Assembly: GCF_014649335.1 (NCBI RefSeq)
Contig: NZ_BMSV01000002.1
Coordinates: forward strand, 1-64,000
From: Streptomyces roseolilacinus
Lineage (GTDB): Bacteria; Actinomycetota; Actinomycetes; Streptomycetales; Streptomycetaceae
Direction of reading: 5' to 3'
Length of the DNA: 64,000 nucleotides
The position numbers and the translations under genes are program-made. Every line of letters begins with the position of its first letter. The first letter of the stretch is position 1. Shown here in pieces: positions 17,606 to 26,479 of this stretch. The notes beneath the pieces are model-generated. The model ran no database searches. It was not told the origin of the DNA and was given only the letters and a program-made list of their open reading frames with translations.

Positions 17606-18285
17606 CGGCCCGGCCCGTCCTCCTGACGACCGCCGTCCCCCGAGCCGCCGGGGCCACCGGAATCCCTTCCGGGGCCACCGGAATTCCCCGACCCACCGGA
17701 GTCCCCGGAGCCACTGGCGCCGCCGGAATCCCCTGACCCACCCGAGCCCCCTGACCCACCCGAGGCACCGGACTCATCCGAACCACCCGGTGGCGCCTCG
17801 GGTCCGGTGTCCCGCGGGTCCTCCGCGCCCGCCAGGGCCAGCCGTGCGACCACGCTGTCCGCGAGGGCGTCGGCCTCGGTGCCGCCGATGCCGCGCCGGA
17901 CCGCCTCCTCCCGCACCCGCCGCCGTACGGTCGCCAGTTGCCCCCGGTCGAGGGCCGGCACCTCGGGAGGGCCGGCCGCGCGCCGGGCGGACGGGCGCAG
18001 CCGTCCGAGGACGGCCGCGGCCCGGTTCATCAGCCGGCCGGTCCCGTCCGCGACGGCGGCGCGGCACGCCTCGTCGACCACCAGCAGGACCAGGGGCGTG
18101 AGCAGGGTCGCGACGTCACCGAAGCCGAAGCCCAGCGGGTCGGACCGTCCGCCGGAGGACGCCTGCCGCATCCGCCGTACCACCAGGTCGTAGTCCAGGC
18201 CCGCCAGGTCCTCGACCAGTTGCCTCTCCTGGGGTGCGTGCCGCTCGACGACGCTCCCCACCACGTCCAGCACGGTCGCACGCAT
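17602..18285 (-). CDS. Hypothetical protein with Gly/Ser/Asp-rich tail, partner of the M48-like peptidase
   Basis: 227 residues from ATG 18285 (GGAGGGGG upstream). The N-terminal two thirds is helical and acidic (MRATVLDVVGSVVERHAPQE, then LATLLTPLVLLVVDEACRAA-like hydrophobic helices). The last ~70 residues are a low-complexity Gly-Ser-Gly-Asp repeat. No catalytic motif is visible. The four-base overlap with the peptidase gene suggests that the proteins work together, perhaps as regulator or adaptor. Not recognised as a named family. Confidence 0.65.
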   Translation of the reverse strand: MRATVLDVVGSVVERHAPQERQLVEDLAGLDYDLVVRRMRQASSGGRSDPLGFGFGDVATLLTPLVLLVVDEACRAAVADGTGRLMNRAAAVLGRLRPSARRAAGPPEVPALDRGQLATVRRRVREEAVRRGIGGTEADALADSVVARLALAGAEDPRDTGPEAPPGGSDESGASGGSGGSGGSGDSGGASGSGDSGGSGNSGGPGRDSGGPGGSGDGGRQEDGPGR

Positions 18286-18759
18286 GCGCCCGCCCCCCTC
18301 CGCGCCCGCCGTTCCCGTACGGCCCCTCCGGCCAGGATGCACCAGTGCGCACGGCCCTGGACAGACGACCCCCGGCCACCCGCGCGGCCACCCCGCTCCG
18401 CGCCCGCACGGGACCACCGGGCGCGCCGCTGAGGCGGTCCCGTGCGGACACGGCACGCGCCCGTGGACCTCACCGACCCGCAGCGGACGCGCGGCCCACA
18501 CCCACGCCGACCACACCCGCTCACCCACTGCGACCCACCGGGCCGCTGTTCGCGGACTTCCCGAAGGATGCTTCAGGCCGTCGGATGCGGTGCCGGGCCG
18601 TTTGACGGCGTCCCGCTGGAGACGAGCCGGACGTGGGCGTGGGTACCGGCCGTGACACCGGTGGGTGCGTGGCCCGGCGGACCGGACGCCCTGTCCCGGA
18701 GCGGAGCCGCCGTCGGGACCGGAGGCGGGCCGTGGGCCGGCCCGCCGGGTGCCCCGCGG
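18286..18759. other. Intergenic region with a terminator-like hairpin
   Basis: 474 bases between two minus-strand genes. GGCGGGCC (18724-18731) and GGCCCGCC (18739-18746) form an 8-bp stem just beyond the WD40 gene's stop and are a plausible terminator. The promoter of the M48-like operon must lie in the remaining part; I cannot pick convincing -35/-10 boxes. Confidence 0.45.
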
Positions 18760-21700
18760 TCAGCAGACCTTCCGGTACGGGATGCCCGGGAGGTACGTCT
18801 CCCAGTCGTCCGGGGAGAGCCCGCCGCCCGCGCGCCCGCACACGGACGACACCAGGCGGTCGGGGGCCACCGGATGGGACCGGACGCCGCTGTGCTCGCC
18901 CACGCTGTGCACGCTGCGGCCGTCGGGGGCGAAGGCGACCGCGACGATGCCGTCGCCCGGTGTCGGCAGCGGCGACCCCAGTGGCTGGCCCGACGCCACG
19001 TCCCAGAGCTGGAGCGTGCCGCCGTCGCCCGCGACGGCCAGGGTCGTCCCGTCGGGTGAGAAGGCGAGTGCCTCGACGGCTTCGACCGTGCCCCGGCGGG
19101 CGGCGTCCCGGGTTCCGAGGAGGGCCCCGCGCCGCCGGGTGACGTCGCCGTCCCAGAGGGTCACCCCTCCCGCGCTGTCGCCGACCGCCAGGTGCGTGCC
19201 GTCCGGGCTGAAGGCGAGCACGCTGGTGGCGTCCATGCGGAGGCTGCGCGAGGTGATCCGGCCCGAGGGCAGGGCGAAGACGTGCCGGGGGGTGGCGACC
19301 AGACGGCCGTCGGGGCGCGCCAGGGGTGTGCTGGGGTGCGAGAGGCCGAGGTCGAAGACCCGGAAGTGGGCCTCGGACTGCGCGGCGGACCGGGTGCGCT
19401 GCCTGCGGGCCACGTCCCAGATGTCGATCGTGTCCATGCCGAAGCGGGTGACGAGCAGGGACCGTCCGTCCCCGGTGAAGGCGACCCCCGTCACGGGCAG
19501 CCGCGCCGAGTGGGGCGGGCGGGGGTCCGCCAGCGGACGGGCGGGCGCGTCGGCCGGCACGTCCCACAGGACCAGGTCCCGGTAGTCCTCCCGCTCCCGG
19601 TCCCCGAACAGGCTGGTCCTGCCGTGGACGAGGGTCCGGCCGTCGGGGCTGAGCGCGAGCAGGGGGTGGCACTCGTCGTCGGCGGGGGGAGGGCCGCCCG
19701 CCGGGCAGGGGAGGGCGGGGGTGCGGGCCGTCCGGTGCCCGTCCGCGACGCGGTACGCCTCGGAGTACGACGTGCCGCCCCGGCGGCGGTCGACCGCGAG
19801 GGTCCGGCCGTCCCGGCTGAACGTGCCCTGGGAGGCGGGCTCCCGGCTCCAGTCGGCGGTCGTCGCCGGGCCGTAGGAGACCGTGCGCACGACGCTGTCC
19901 GAGCGGTGGCGCTCGGTCACGTAGCGGATCACCCCGGCCGCCGTGTCGATCCTGAGCTGGGTGGCGGCCTCGTTGGCCAGCGGGAAGCGGAAGACCGGCT
20001 CCGCGGGCGACGACAGCCGCCACAGGAGGATCTCGCGGCGGTCCGCGGCCACGACGAACCGCCCGTCGGGGCTGGTCGTCGCGTCGGTCAGGTCCGCGTG
20101 GCGGATGGGGGCGCGCTCCCGCCCGGTGACCGGGTCCCAGAAGCGCAGCCCGTCGGCGGTCCGCGTCATCAGCGTCCCGCCGTCCCCGGTGAACCGGAGG
20201 GACTTCGCGGCGCAGGCACCGGGCCGTGTCGCGGGCAGCTCACGGCGCCGGGTGACGTCCCAGATCTCCAGCGGGACGGCCTCCCGCGCACCCTCCTCGG
20301 CCCCCTCGGCGCACAGCGCCAGGAGGCGGCCGTCGGGGCTCACCGCCCATCGCGGATCACGGCCCGCGGGGCGCTCGATCAGGAGCCGGCCGTGTCGCGC
20401 GTCCCGGAGCCCGAGGCCGCCCCGCCCCCTCTCGTCGAGCCGCAGGTCCACGACGGCGCGGCCGTCGGGCGCGTAGCCGTGGACGGTCCCGTCCGTTCGC
20501 CGGGGGGCGCCGACCGGCCTGCCCGACGTCAGGTCCCACCGCCGAACGCCGGGGTCCGCGCTCTGGATCCGGGACGTCACGAGGAGCGTCCGGCCATCGG
20601 GGGAGGTCCCGCTCACCCGGCTGTCGTGGGGGAGCGGGACCGGCGGTCCGACCGCCTCGCGCGTGGTGACGTCCCACGCCCGCACCTCGGACTCGCCGAC
20701 GACGACGGCGGTGCGGCCGTCCGCGCTGAGGCGGACCGGCGGCGAGCCGGAGGACACCGCCGTACGGACCCCGTCCGGGACGTCGTACGTGTCCGACTCC
20801 GGCTGCGCGAACGCCCCGAGCAGCGCCGAACGCGTCTCCGTCGTCCGCTTGAGGGACCACGCGGCCAGGCTCAGCCGCATCGCCAGGGCCGGGTCGGACG
20901 CGCGCACGCCCTGGGCCAGCGAGGCCACGCGGCGGGCGGCCGCCTCCTCGCGCTGCTGCCTGCTCTCCTCGCGCTGCCGCAGGCTGTCGCGGCCCTGCTG
21001 CCAGGCCGTCACCCCGGCCACCGTGGCGAGGACGACGAGCAGCGCCACCGCGGAGGTCACCGCGCGGCGGGTCCACCGGGCCCGGGTGCGCGCCGCGGTA
21101 CTGGCCCGCAGGAAGTCCCGCTCCCGCGCCGACAGTTCGCGCTGCTCCCGGGCGGTGGCGAAGGCGAGTTCGGTCTCGGTCAGCTCGCCGCCGCGCAGCA
21201 GCGCCCCGCTGTCGCGCTGCCGGGCCAGCCAGTTGTGGGCCGCCTGGGTCAGGCGCCGGTGGCGGCGCAGCCGTTCGCGGCCCTCGTCGATCCAGTCGCG
21301 CAGCCGGGGCCACGCGGTGATCAGCGCCTCGTGGGCCAGGTCCGCGGTGTCCCGGTCCAGGGTGACGAGCCGGGCGCGGGCCAGCCGGTCCAGGACCGCG
21401 CGCGAGTCCGACTCCGCGCCGGTGCCGGCGAGTTCGGAGAGGCCGACGGGGCGGCGGGTGTCCGGGGCGCCGTCGCCCGGGGTGATCAGGCTCAGCAGGA
21501 CGCGGCGGGCCGCCTCCGCCTGGGCGGGGGTGAGGTCCGTGTACAGGTCCTCGGCGGTCTGCGCGATGGCGCCGTGCAGCCCGCCCGCGGCGTGGTAGCC
21601 CTCCAGGGTCAGGGTGCGGCCGCGGCGGCGGCGCCAGGTCTCCAGGAGGGCGTGGGACAGCAGGGGGAGGCCGCCGGGTTCACCGGCGACCTCCTCCACC

Positions 21701-22593
21701 AGGCGGGCGGTCAGGGCCCGTTCGACGATGAGACCGGAAGCGGCCGCCGGTCGCACGATCGCCCCGCGCAACTCCTCGGCGGTCAGCGGGCCGACCGGCA
21801 GGGCGGCCTCCTTGACGGCGGCCGCCAGGCCGGGATGGGCGAGGCACCGTGCGTAGAAGTCGGCGCGCACACCGAGCACCACCCGCAGCCCGCTGTCGGG
21901 CCGGCGGGCCGCCAGCAGGGCGGTGAGGAAGGCGTCGCGCTCCCGTGCGTCGGCGCAGAGCGTGAACAGCTCCTCGAACTGGTCCACGACCAGCCAGGTC
22001 TCGCCCTCCCCGCCGGCCGGGACGAGCAGCTTCCCGTGGGTCCGCATCGGGTGCTCGCCCGGCGTGAGGATCCGCAGGGCGGCGGCCCGGGGCAGCGGGG
22101 CCCGTGACCGGCGCAGCCGGGGGAGGAGACCGGCGCGCAGGAGGGACGACTTGCCGCTGCCGGACGGGCCGAAGACCACGGTGAAGCGGTGCGTGGCGAC
22201 CAGGTCCGTCAGCTCGTCGGTGAGCTGCCCGCGGCCGAAGAAGACCGCCTCGTCCTCGGGTTCGAAGCGGGCGAGACCGCGGTAGGGCGGGAGGCTCCCG
22301 TCGTCCGGGCCGGAGGCGAGCCCGGCGAGGTGCTCCGCCTCGGCGGCGTTCCAGCGGTGCTCCCACTCCTCCGCGTCCCCGCCGCAGGCGGCGACGTACG
22401 CGAGGGCGACGGGCAGCGTCGGCAGCTTCTCCCCGGCGGCGGCCTGGGACAGCGCCGTCACCGAGTACCCGGCGCGCCGGGCCATCTCCCGGTACGAGGG
22501 CCCCCCGGCCTCCCGGCGCAGTCCGCGCAGTCCGTGGGCGAAACGCGGCACCGGCCCCGCTTCCGGATCGAGCTCCTTCTCCGGCCTTCCCAC
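18760..22593 (-). CDS. HTH-nSTAND-WD40 repeat protein
   Basis: 1277 residues. An N-terminal helix-turn-helix (about 18-75, FAHGLRGLRREAGGPSYREM) is followed by an nSTAND NTPase domain introduced by YRGLARFEPEDEAVFFGRG, with Walker A GPSGSGKSS (142-150) and Walker B WLVVDQFEELF. A transmembrane helix (near 510, VTSAVALLVVLATVAGVTAW) and a Gln/Arg/Glu linker precede a C-terminal WD40 propeller with repeated FSPDGTxLAVG units; it ends LPGIPYRKVC. The GTG at 22593 is selected because the helix-turn-helix begins soon after it and GGGAG is four bases upstream. This is a common large Streptomyces signalling family; ligand and output are unknown. It is divergent from the neighbouring subtilase. Confidence 0.82.
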   Translation of the reverse strand: MGRPEKELDPEAGPVPRFAHGLRGLRREAGGPSYREMARRAGYSVTALSQAAAGEKLPTLPVALAYVAACGGDAEEWEHRWNAAEAEHLAGLASGPDDGSLPPYRGLARFEPEDEAVFFGRGQLTDELTDLVATHRFTVVFGPSGSGKSSLLRAGLLPRLRRSRAPLPRAAALRILTPGEHPMRTHGKLLVPAGGEGETWLVVDQFEELFTLCADARERDAFLTALLAARRPDSGLRVVLGVRADFYARCLAHPGLAAAVKEAALPVGPLTAEELRGAIVRPAAASGLIVERALTARLVEEVAGEPGGLPLLSHALLETWRRRRGRTLTLEGYHAAGGLHGAIAQTAEDLYTDLTPAQAEAARRVLLSLITPGDGAPDTRRPVGLSELAGTGAESDSRAVLDRLARARLVTLDRDTADLAHEALITAWPRLRDWIDEGRERLRRHRRLTQAAHNWLARQRDSGALLRGGELTETELAFATAREQRELSARERDFLRASTAARTRARWTRRAVTSAVALLVVLATVAGVTAWQQGRDSLRQREESRQQREEAAARRVASLAQGVRASDPALAMRLSLAAWSLKRTTETRSALLGAFAQPESDTYDVPDGVRTAVSSGSPPVRLSADGRTAVVVGESEVRAWDVTTREAVGPPVPLPHDSRVSGTSPDGRTLLVTSRIQSADPGVRRWDLTSGRPVGAPRRTDGTVHGYAPDGRAVVDLRLDERGRGGLGLRDARHGRLLIERPAGRDPRWAVSPDGRLLALCAEGAEEGAREAVPLEIWDVTRRRELPATRPGACAAKSLRFTGDGGTLMTRTADGLRFWDPVTGRERAPIRHADLTDATTSPDGRFVVAADRREILLWRLSSPAEPVFRFPLANEAATQLRIDTAAGVIRYVTERHRSDSVVRTVSYGPATTADWSREPASQGTFSRDGRTLAVDRRRGGTSYSEAYRVADGHRTARTPALPCPAGGPPPADDECHPLLALSPDGRTLVHGRTSLFGDREREDYRDLVLWDVPADAPARPLADPRPPHSARLPVTGVAFTGDGRSLLVTRFGMDTIDIWDVARRQRTRSAAQSEAHFRVFDLGLSHPSTPLARPDGRLVATPRHVFALPSGRITSRSLRMDATSVLAFSPDGTHLAVGDSAGGVTLWDGDVTRRRGALLGTRDAARRGTVEAVEALAFSPDGTTLAVAGDGGTLQLWDVASGQPLGSPLPTPGDGIVAVAFAPDGRSVHSVGEHSGVRSHPVAPDRLVSSVCGRAGGGLSPDDWETYLPGIPYRKVC

Positions 22594-22886
22594 ACCGCTC
22601 CCATTCAGTTGATCAAGGTGCTTCCCCTGCGAGGAACGTACCTCTCCACGCACCCGGAGCCCCACCTGCCACAGACGAAGGCAGTTGTTCAGAGGTACGG
22701 AACGGGGCTGCCGAACAACCCGCGAACCGGTGGACTGCTCGGGCAGACACCGCGGCGACGCGGAACACGCGTCGCGCCCGGCCTCCCCTCCGGCACGAGC
22801 GCCCACGGGAGCGGCATCCGCGCCCCGCGGGGCCCCGGAGGACCCGGAGGCACGGGCGGACGACCCCCCTTTCACCAGGAGAAGAG

Positions 22887-25800
22887 TTGTACAGATCCCC
22901 ACGGAGGACCCGACGCCGAACGGGGGCCCTCGCCCTCGCCACGGCCGCCGCCACCCTCACCACGGGCCTCGGCGCCCCCGCCGGGGCGGTGCCCGCGGGC
23001 ACCGAAGGCCCCGCCCGGGCGGTCGGGGCCGCCGCGCCCCTGACGAGCGTCACGCTGATCACCGGCGACCGGGTGAGCGTGGACGGCAGCGGCAGGCCCG
23101 TCCGCATCGAACACGGCGAGGGCCGCGAGAAGATCCCCGTCTGGACACGCGTCCTGGGCGGGCGCACCCTCGTGGTGCCCGCCGACGCGGAACGCCTGAT
23201 CGCCACGGGCAAGCTCGACCGGCGGCTGTTCGACCTGACCGAGCTGACCCGCCCCGAGACCGCCGCCGCACAGCGCGGCGGCCTCAAGGTGATCGTCCAG
23301 TACAGCGGTTCCGCCCCGGCCGCCCGCTCCGAGGTACGCGAGGCAGGGGGCAGCGCGGTCCGCACGACGTTCAGGGCGCTGAACGCGGAAGCCGTCCAGA
23401 CCCCCCTCACGGACGCCGGGGCGCTGTGGTCCGCGCTCACCGACACCCGCGGCGCCGCCCCCGCCGCGCCCGCACCCGGCGTCAACCGCGTCTGGCTCGA
23501 CGGCGGCCGCCGGGCGAGCCTGGACAGGAGCGTGCCGCAGACCGGCGCGCCGAAGGCGTGGGCCGACGGGTACGACGGCACGGGCGTCCGGATCGCCGTC
23601 CTGGACACGGGCGTCGACGCCACGCACCCGGACCTCGCCGGCCAGGTGGTCGCCGAGCGCAACTTCTCGTCGGCGGCCGACGCCGAGGACCGGCAGGGGC
23701 ACGGCACCCACGTCGCCTCCATCGCCGCCGGCACGGGCGCCACGTCCGGGGGCGCCCACCGGGGCGTGGCCCCCGGGGCCCGACTGCTCAGCGGCAAGGT
23801 GCTCGACGACGACGGCTTCGGCAGCGACTCCCAGATCCTGGCGGGCATCGAGTGGGCGGTCGCCCAGGGCGCCGACGTCGTCAACCTCAGCCTCGGCGGC
23901 ACCGACACCCCCGAACTGGACCCGCTGGAAGCGGCCGTCGACCGGATCTCCGCCGACACCGGCGTCCTCTTCGCCGTCGCGGCCGGCAACTCGGGATCCG
24001 GCGCCTCCTCGGTGGAGTCGCCGGGCAGCGCCGAGGCCGCGCTCACCGTCGGCGCGGTCGACGACTCCGGCGCGCTGGCCGACTTCTCCAGCCGCGGCCC
24101 GCGCACCGGCGACGGGGGCGTCAAACCCGACGTCACCGCGCCCGGCGTGGACGTCACCGCGGCGGCCGCCCCCGGCAGCGTCCTGGCCGACCGGCACGGC
24201 CAGGGCCCCGACGGCTACCTGACGCTCTCCGGTACGTCGATGGCGACCCCCCACGTCGCCGGCGCCGCCGCGATCCTCAAGCAGCGGCACCCGCAGTGGA
24301 CGTACGCCGAACTCAAGGGCGCCCTCACCGGATCCGCCGAGGAGGGCCCGTACGGCCTCCTCGACGGGGGGACCGGCCGCATCCGGGTCGACGCGGCGCT
24401 GCGGCAGACCGTGTTCGCCCAGCAGTCGGGCCTGAACTTCGGCGTCGCGCAGTGGCCCCACGCCGACGACCCGGTCCTGACCAGGAAGGTCACCTACCGC
24501 AACACGGGCGACGAACCCGTCACCCTCGCCCTCGCGCTCGACGCCCGCGACCCCCGGGGCGGGCCCGCCCCGGACGGGTTCTTCACCCTGGGCGCCGACG
24601 AGGTGACCGTCCCCGCGGGCGGCACCGCCTCCGTGGACCTGACCGCGGACACCCGGATCGGCGGCACGGCCGACGGCCTGTACTCCGTGCGGGTCCTGGC
24701 CGGCGACGGCGAGTGGAGCGTACGCACCCCGGCGGTGGTGGAGCGCGAGATCGAGTCCTACGACGTGACGTTCGACCACGTCGGCCGCGACGGGGGGACC
24801 GCCGCGAGCTACAGCACGGTCGTCAGGGGCTCCACCGAGGGCCTGTACCGCGAGGAGGCGTACCTCTCGGACACCTCGGGCACGACCACGGCCCGCCTGC
24901 CGAAGGGCACCTACTTCCTCGACTCCCACATCGACGACCCCGAGACGGGCACGAACTGGCTGGTCCAGCCGGTGCTGGAGGTCACGGGCGCGCAGACGGT
25001 CACCCTCGACGCGCGGACGACGAAGCCGGTGGACATCACCGTCCCGGACCCCGACGCGACACTGGAGAGCGCTTTCGTGGGCTTCTCCTACGAGCAGGGC
25101 GAGTTCGGCCAGACGACCTTCCTCGCGATGCGCTCGTTCGGGGGCCTGCGCACCGCGCACCTCGGCCCGCCGGTCACCTCCGGGCTCGCCCACCTGTGGT
25201 CGGGGACGTGGACCAACGGCGCGAAGGAGTACCACGTGTCGCTGGGCGGCCGGTCGGACCGGTTCGCCACCGGATACACCCGGCACCTCGGCGTGAACGA
25301 CCTGGCCACCGTGCGGGTGGGCCTCGGCGCCTCCGTCCCGGGCAAGAGCGGCGCCCTCTTCCCCTCGGCCACCGTCCCCGGCGCGCCGCCGGCGTTCCTC
25401 GCGCCCTCCTCGCCCCTCCGGCAGCTTCCCGCCGCGTACACGCTGTACCTGTCGGCGCTCGACGGGGCGCGCTGGAACACGGGCTTCCAGCAGATGGGCC
25501 GCAGCGGGGACGGCTGGGTCACGGAGGCGAGCTTCGCACCGGAGGAACCCGAGGAGTACCGCGGCGGGCAGACCTACCGTGAGGTCTTCAACACCGCGGT
25601 CCTCGCCCCCCGGCTGGACTCCCGGTACGCGCTCTCCCGCAAGGGCAACGAGATCTCCGCTGACGTACCGCTCTTCTCCGACGGCCACGGGCACGCGGGC
25701 CGCACCCTCCACGCGTCGGCGCGGACCACGCTCCACCGCGACGGGGTGAAGATCGCGGAGAGCGACGGACCGGTCGACCGCGCCCCCTTCACCGTGCCCG

Positions 25801-26225
25801 CCGGCAGCGCCCGGTACTGGCTGGCCACGTCCGTCACACGCGACCCCGCCGTGGCGGCGACCTCCACGCGCATCGACGCGAGCTGGGAGTTCTCCTCCGG
25901 GGAGACGACGGCCGAGACCCGGCTGCCCGCCTCCACGGTGCGCTTCGGCGCCGCCGTCGGCCTCGACGGCACCGCCCCGGCCCGGCAGGTCCAGCTCGTG
26001 CCGCTGACGGTGCAGGGCGCCGCGGCGGGCGGGAACCTCAAGTCCCTCGCCGTGTACGCCTCCTACGACGACGGCAAGAGCTGGAAAGCGCTCACCGTGG
26101 CGTACGGCAAGGCAGCGGTGCGCAACCCGGACCAGGGCAAGGGGATCTCCTTCCGCGCCCTGATCGTGGACAAGCAGGGCAACCGCTCCTCGTTGGACGT
26201 CCACGACGCGTACCGCGGGAAGTGA
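22887..26225 (+). CDS. Secreted S8 subtilisin-like protease, large
   Basis: 1112 residues. A Sec signal peptide (RRTRRRTGALALATAAATLT) and pro-region precede the subtilase domain, with Asp240 (IAVLDTGVD), His272 (GHGTHVASI) and Ser451 (LSGTSMATPH). About 600 C-terminal residues are beta-rich and carry no second catalytic set; they probably assist folding or substrate binding. The start is TTG at 22887, supported by AGGAGA at 22878-22883 and by the signal peptide beginning right after. A long stem-loop follows the stop. A typical extracellular nutrient or developmental protease of Streptomyces. Confidence 0.92.
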   Translation: MYRSPRRTRRRTGALALATAAATLTTGLGAPAGAVPAGTEGPARAVGAAAPLTSVTLITGDRVSVDGSGRPVRIEHGEGREKIPVWTRVLGGRTLVVPADAERLIATGKLDRRLFDLTELTRPETAAAQRGGLKVIVQYSGSAPAARSEVREAGGSAVRTTFRALNAEAVQTPLTDAGALWSALTDTRGAAPAAPAPGVNRVWLDGGRRASLDRSVPQTGAPKAWADGYDGTGVRIAVLDTGVDATHPDLAGQVVAERNFSSAADAEDRQGHGTHVASIAAGTGATSGGAHRGVAPGARLLSGKVLDDDGFGSDSQILAGIEWAVAQGADVVNLSLGGTDTPELDPLEAAVDRISADTGVLFAVAAGNSGSGASSVESPGSAEAALTVGAVDDSGALADFSSRGPRTGDGGVKPDVTAPGVDVTAAAAPGSVLADRHGQGPDGYLTLSGTSMATPHVAGAAAILKQRHPQWTYAELKGALTGSAEEGPYGLLDGGTGRIRVDAALRQTVFAQQSGLNFGVAQWPHADDPVLTRKVTYRNTGDEPVTLALALDARDPRGGPAPDGFFTLGADEVTVPAGGTASVDLTADTRIGGTADGLYSVRVLAGDGEWSVRTPAVVEREIESYDVTFDHVGRDGGTAASYSTVVRGSTEGLYREEAYLSDTSGTTTARLPKGTYFLDSHIDDPETGTNWLVQPVLEVTGAQTVTLDARTTKPVDITVPDPDATLESAFVGFSYEQGEFGQTTFLAMRSFGGLRTAHLGPPVTSGLAHLWSGTWTNGAKEYHVSLGGRSDRFATGYTRHLGVNDLATVRVGLGASVPGKSGALFPSATVPGAPPAFLAPSSPLRQLPAAYTLYLSALDGARWNTGFQQMGRSGDGWVTEASFAPEEPEEYRGGQTYREVFNTAVLAPRLDSRYALSRKGNEISADVPLFSDGHGHAGRTLHASARTTLHRDGVKIAESDGPVDRAPFTVPAGSARYWLATSVTRDPAVAATSTRIDASWEFSSGETTAETRLPASTVRFGAAVGLDGTAPARQVQLVPLTVQGAAAGGNLKSLAVYASYDDGKSWKALTVAYGKAAVRNPDQGKGISFRALIVDKQGNRSSLDVHDAYRGK

Positions 26226-26238
26226 CGCCCTGACGGCA

Positions 26239-26281
26239 GGGGGCGGCGTCCCGGGGCCACGTGCTCCGGGGCGCCGCCCCC
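26239..26281 (+). terminator. Stem-loop terminator after the large subtilase
   Basis: Arms 26239-26254 and 26266-26281 pair over 16 positions (one G-T wobble) around an 11-base loop, 14 bases after the stop codon. Confidence 0.7.
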
Positions 26282-26311
26282 CTCGCACGCCGGGAGCCGG
26301 GGCGCGTGCCG

Positions 26312-26378
26312 CCCGGGCTCGCGCGGCGGGAAGGGGCACGGTGCCACGGTCAACGTGCCTCCCGGGCTCGCGCGGCGG
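26312..26378. repeat. 18-bp direct repeat, two copies
   Basis: CCCGGGCTCGCGCGGCGG occurs at 26312-26329 and again at 26361-26378, 49 bases apart start to start, between the subtilase terminator and the kinase gene. No function is apparent. Confidence 0.6.
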
Positions 26379-26479
26379 CGCGCACGGCGCGTGCGCGGCG
26401 GATCCCGTACGGGCCCCGGCACCGGGTTCCCGGACTCTGCCGCACAGACGTGCGCCCAGGCCCCCTACGATGACCGGCC

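Noticed and set aside
19192..22107. 971-codon plus-strand frame
   Set aside because: Shadow of the nSTAND-WD40 gene; composition is Gly/Arg/Gln/Pro noise.
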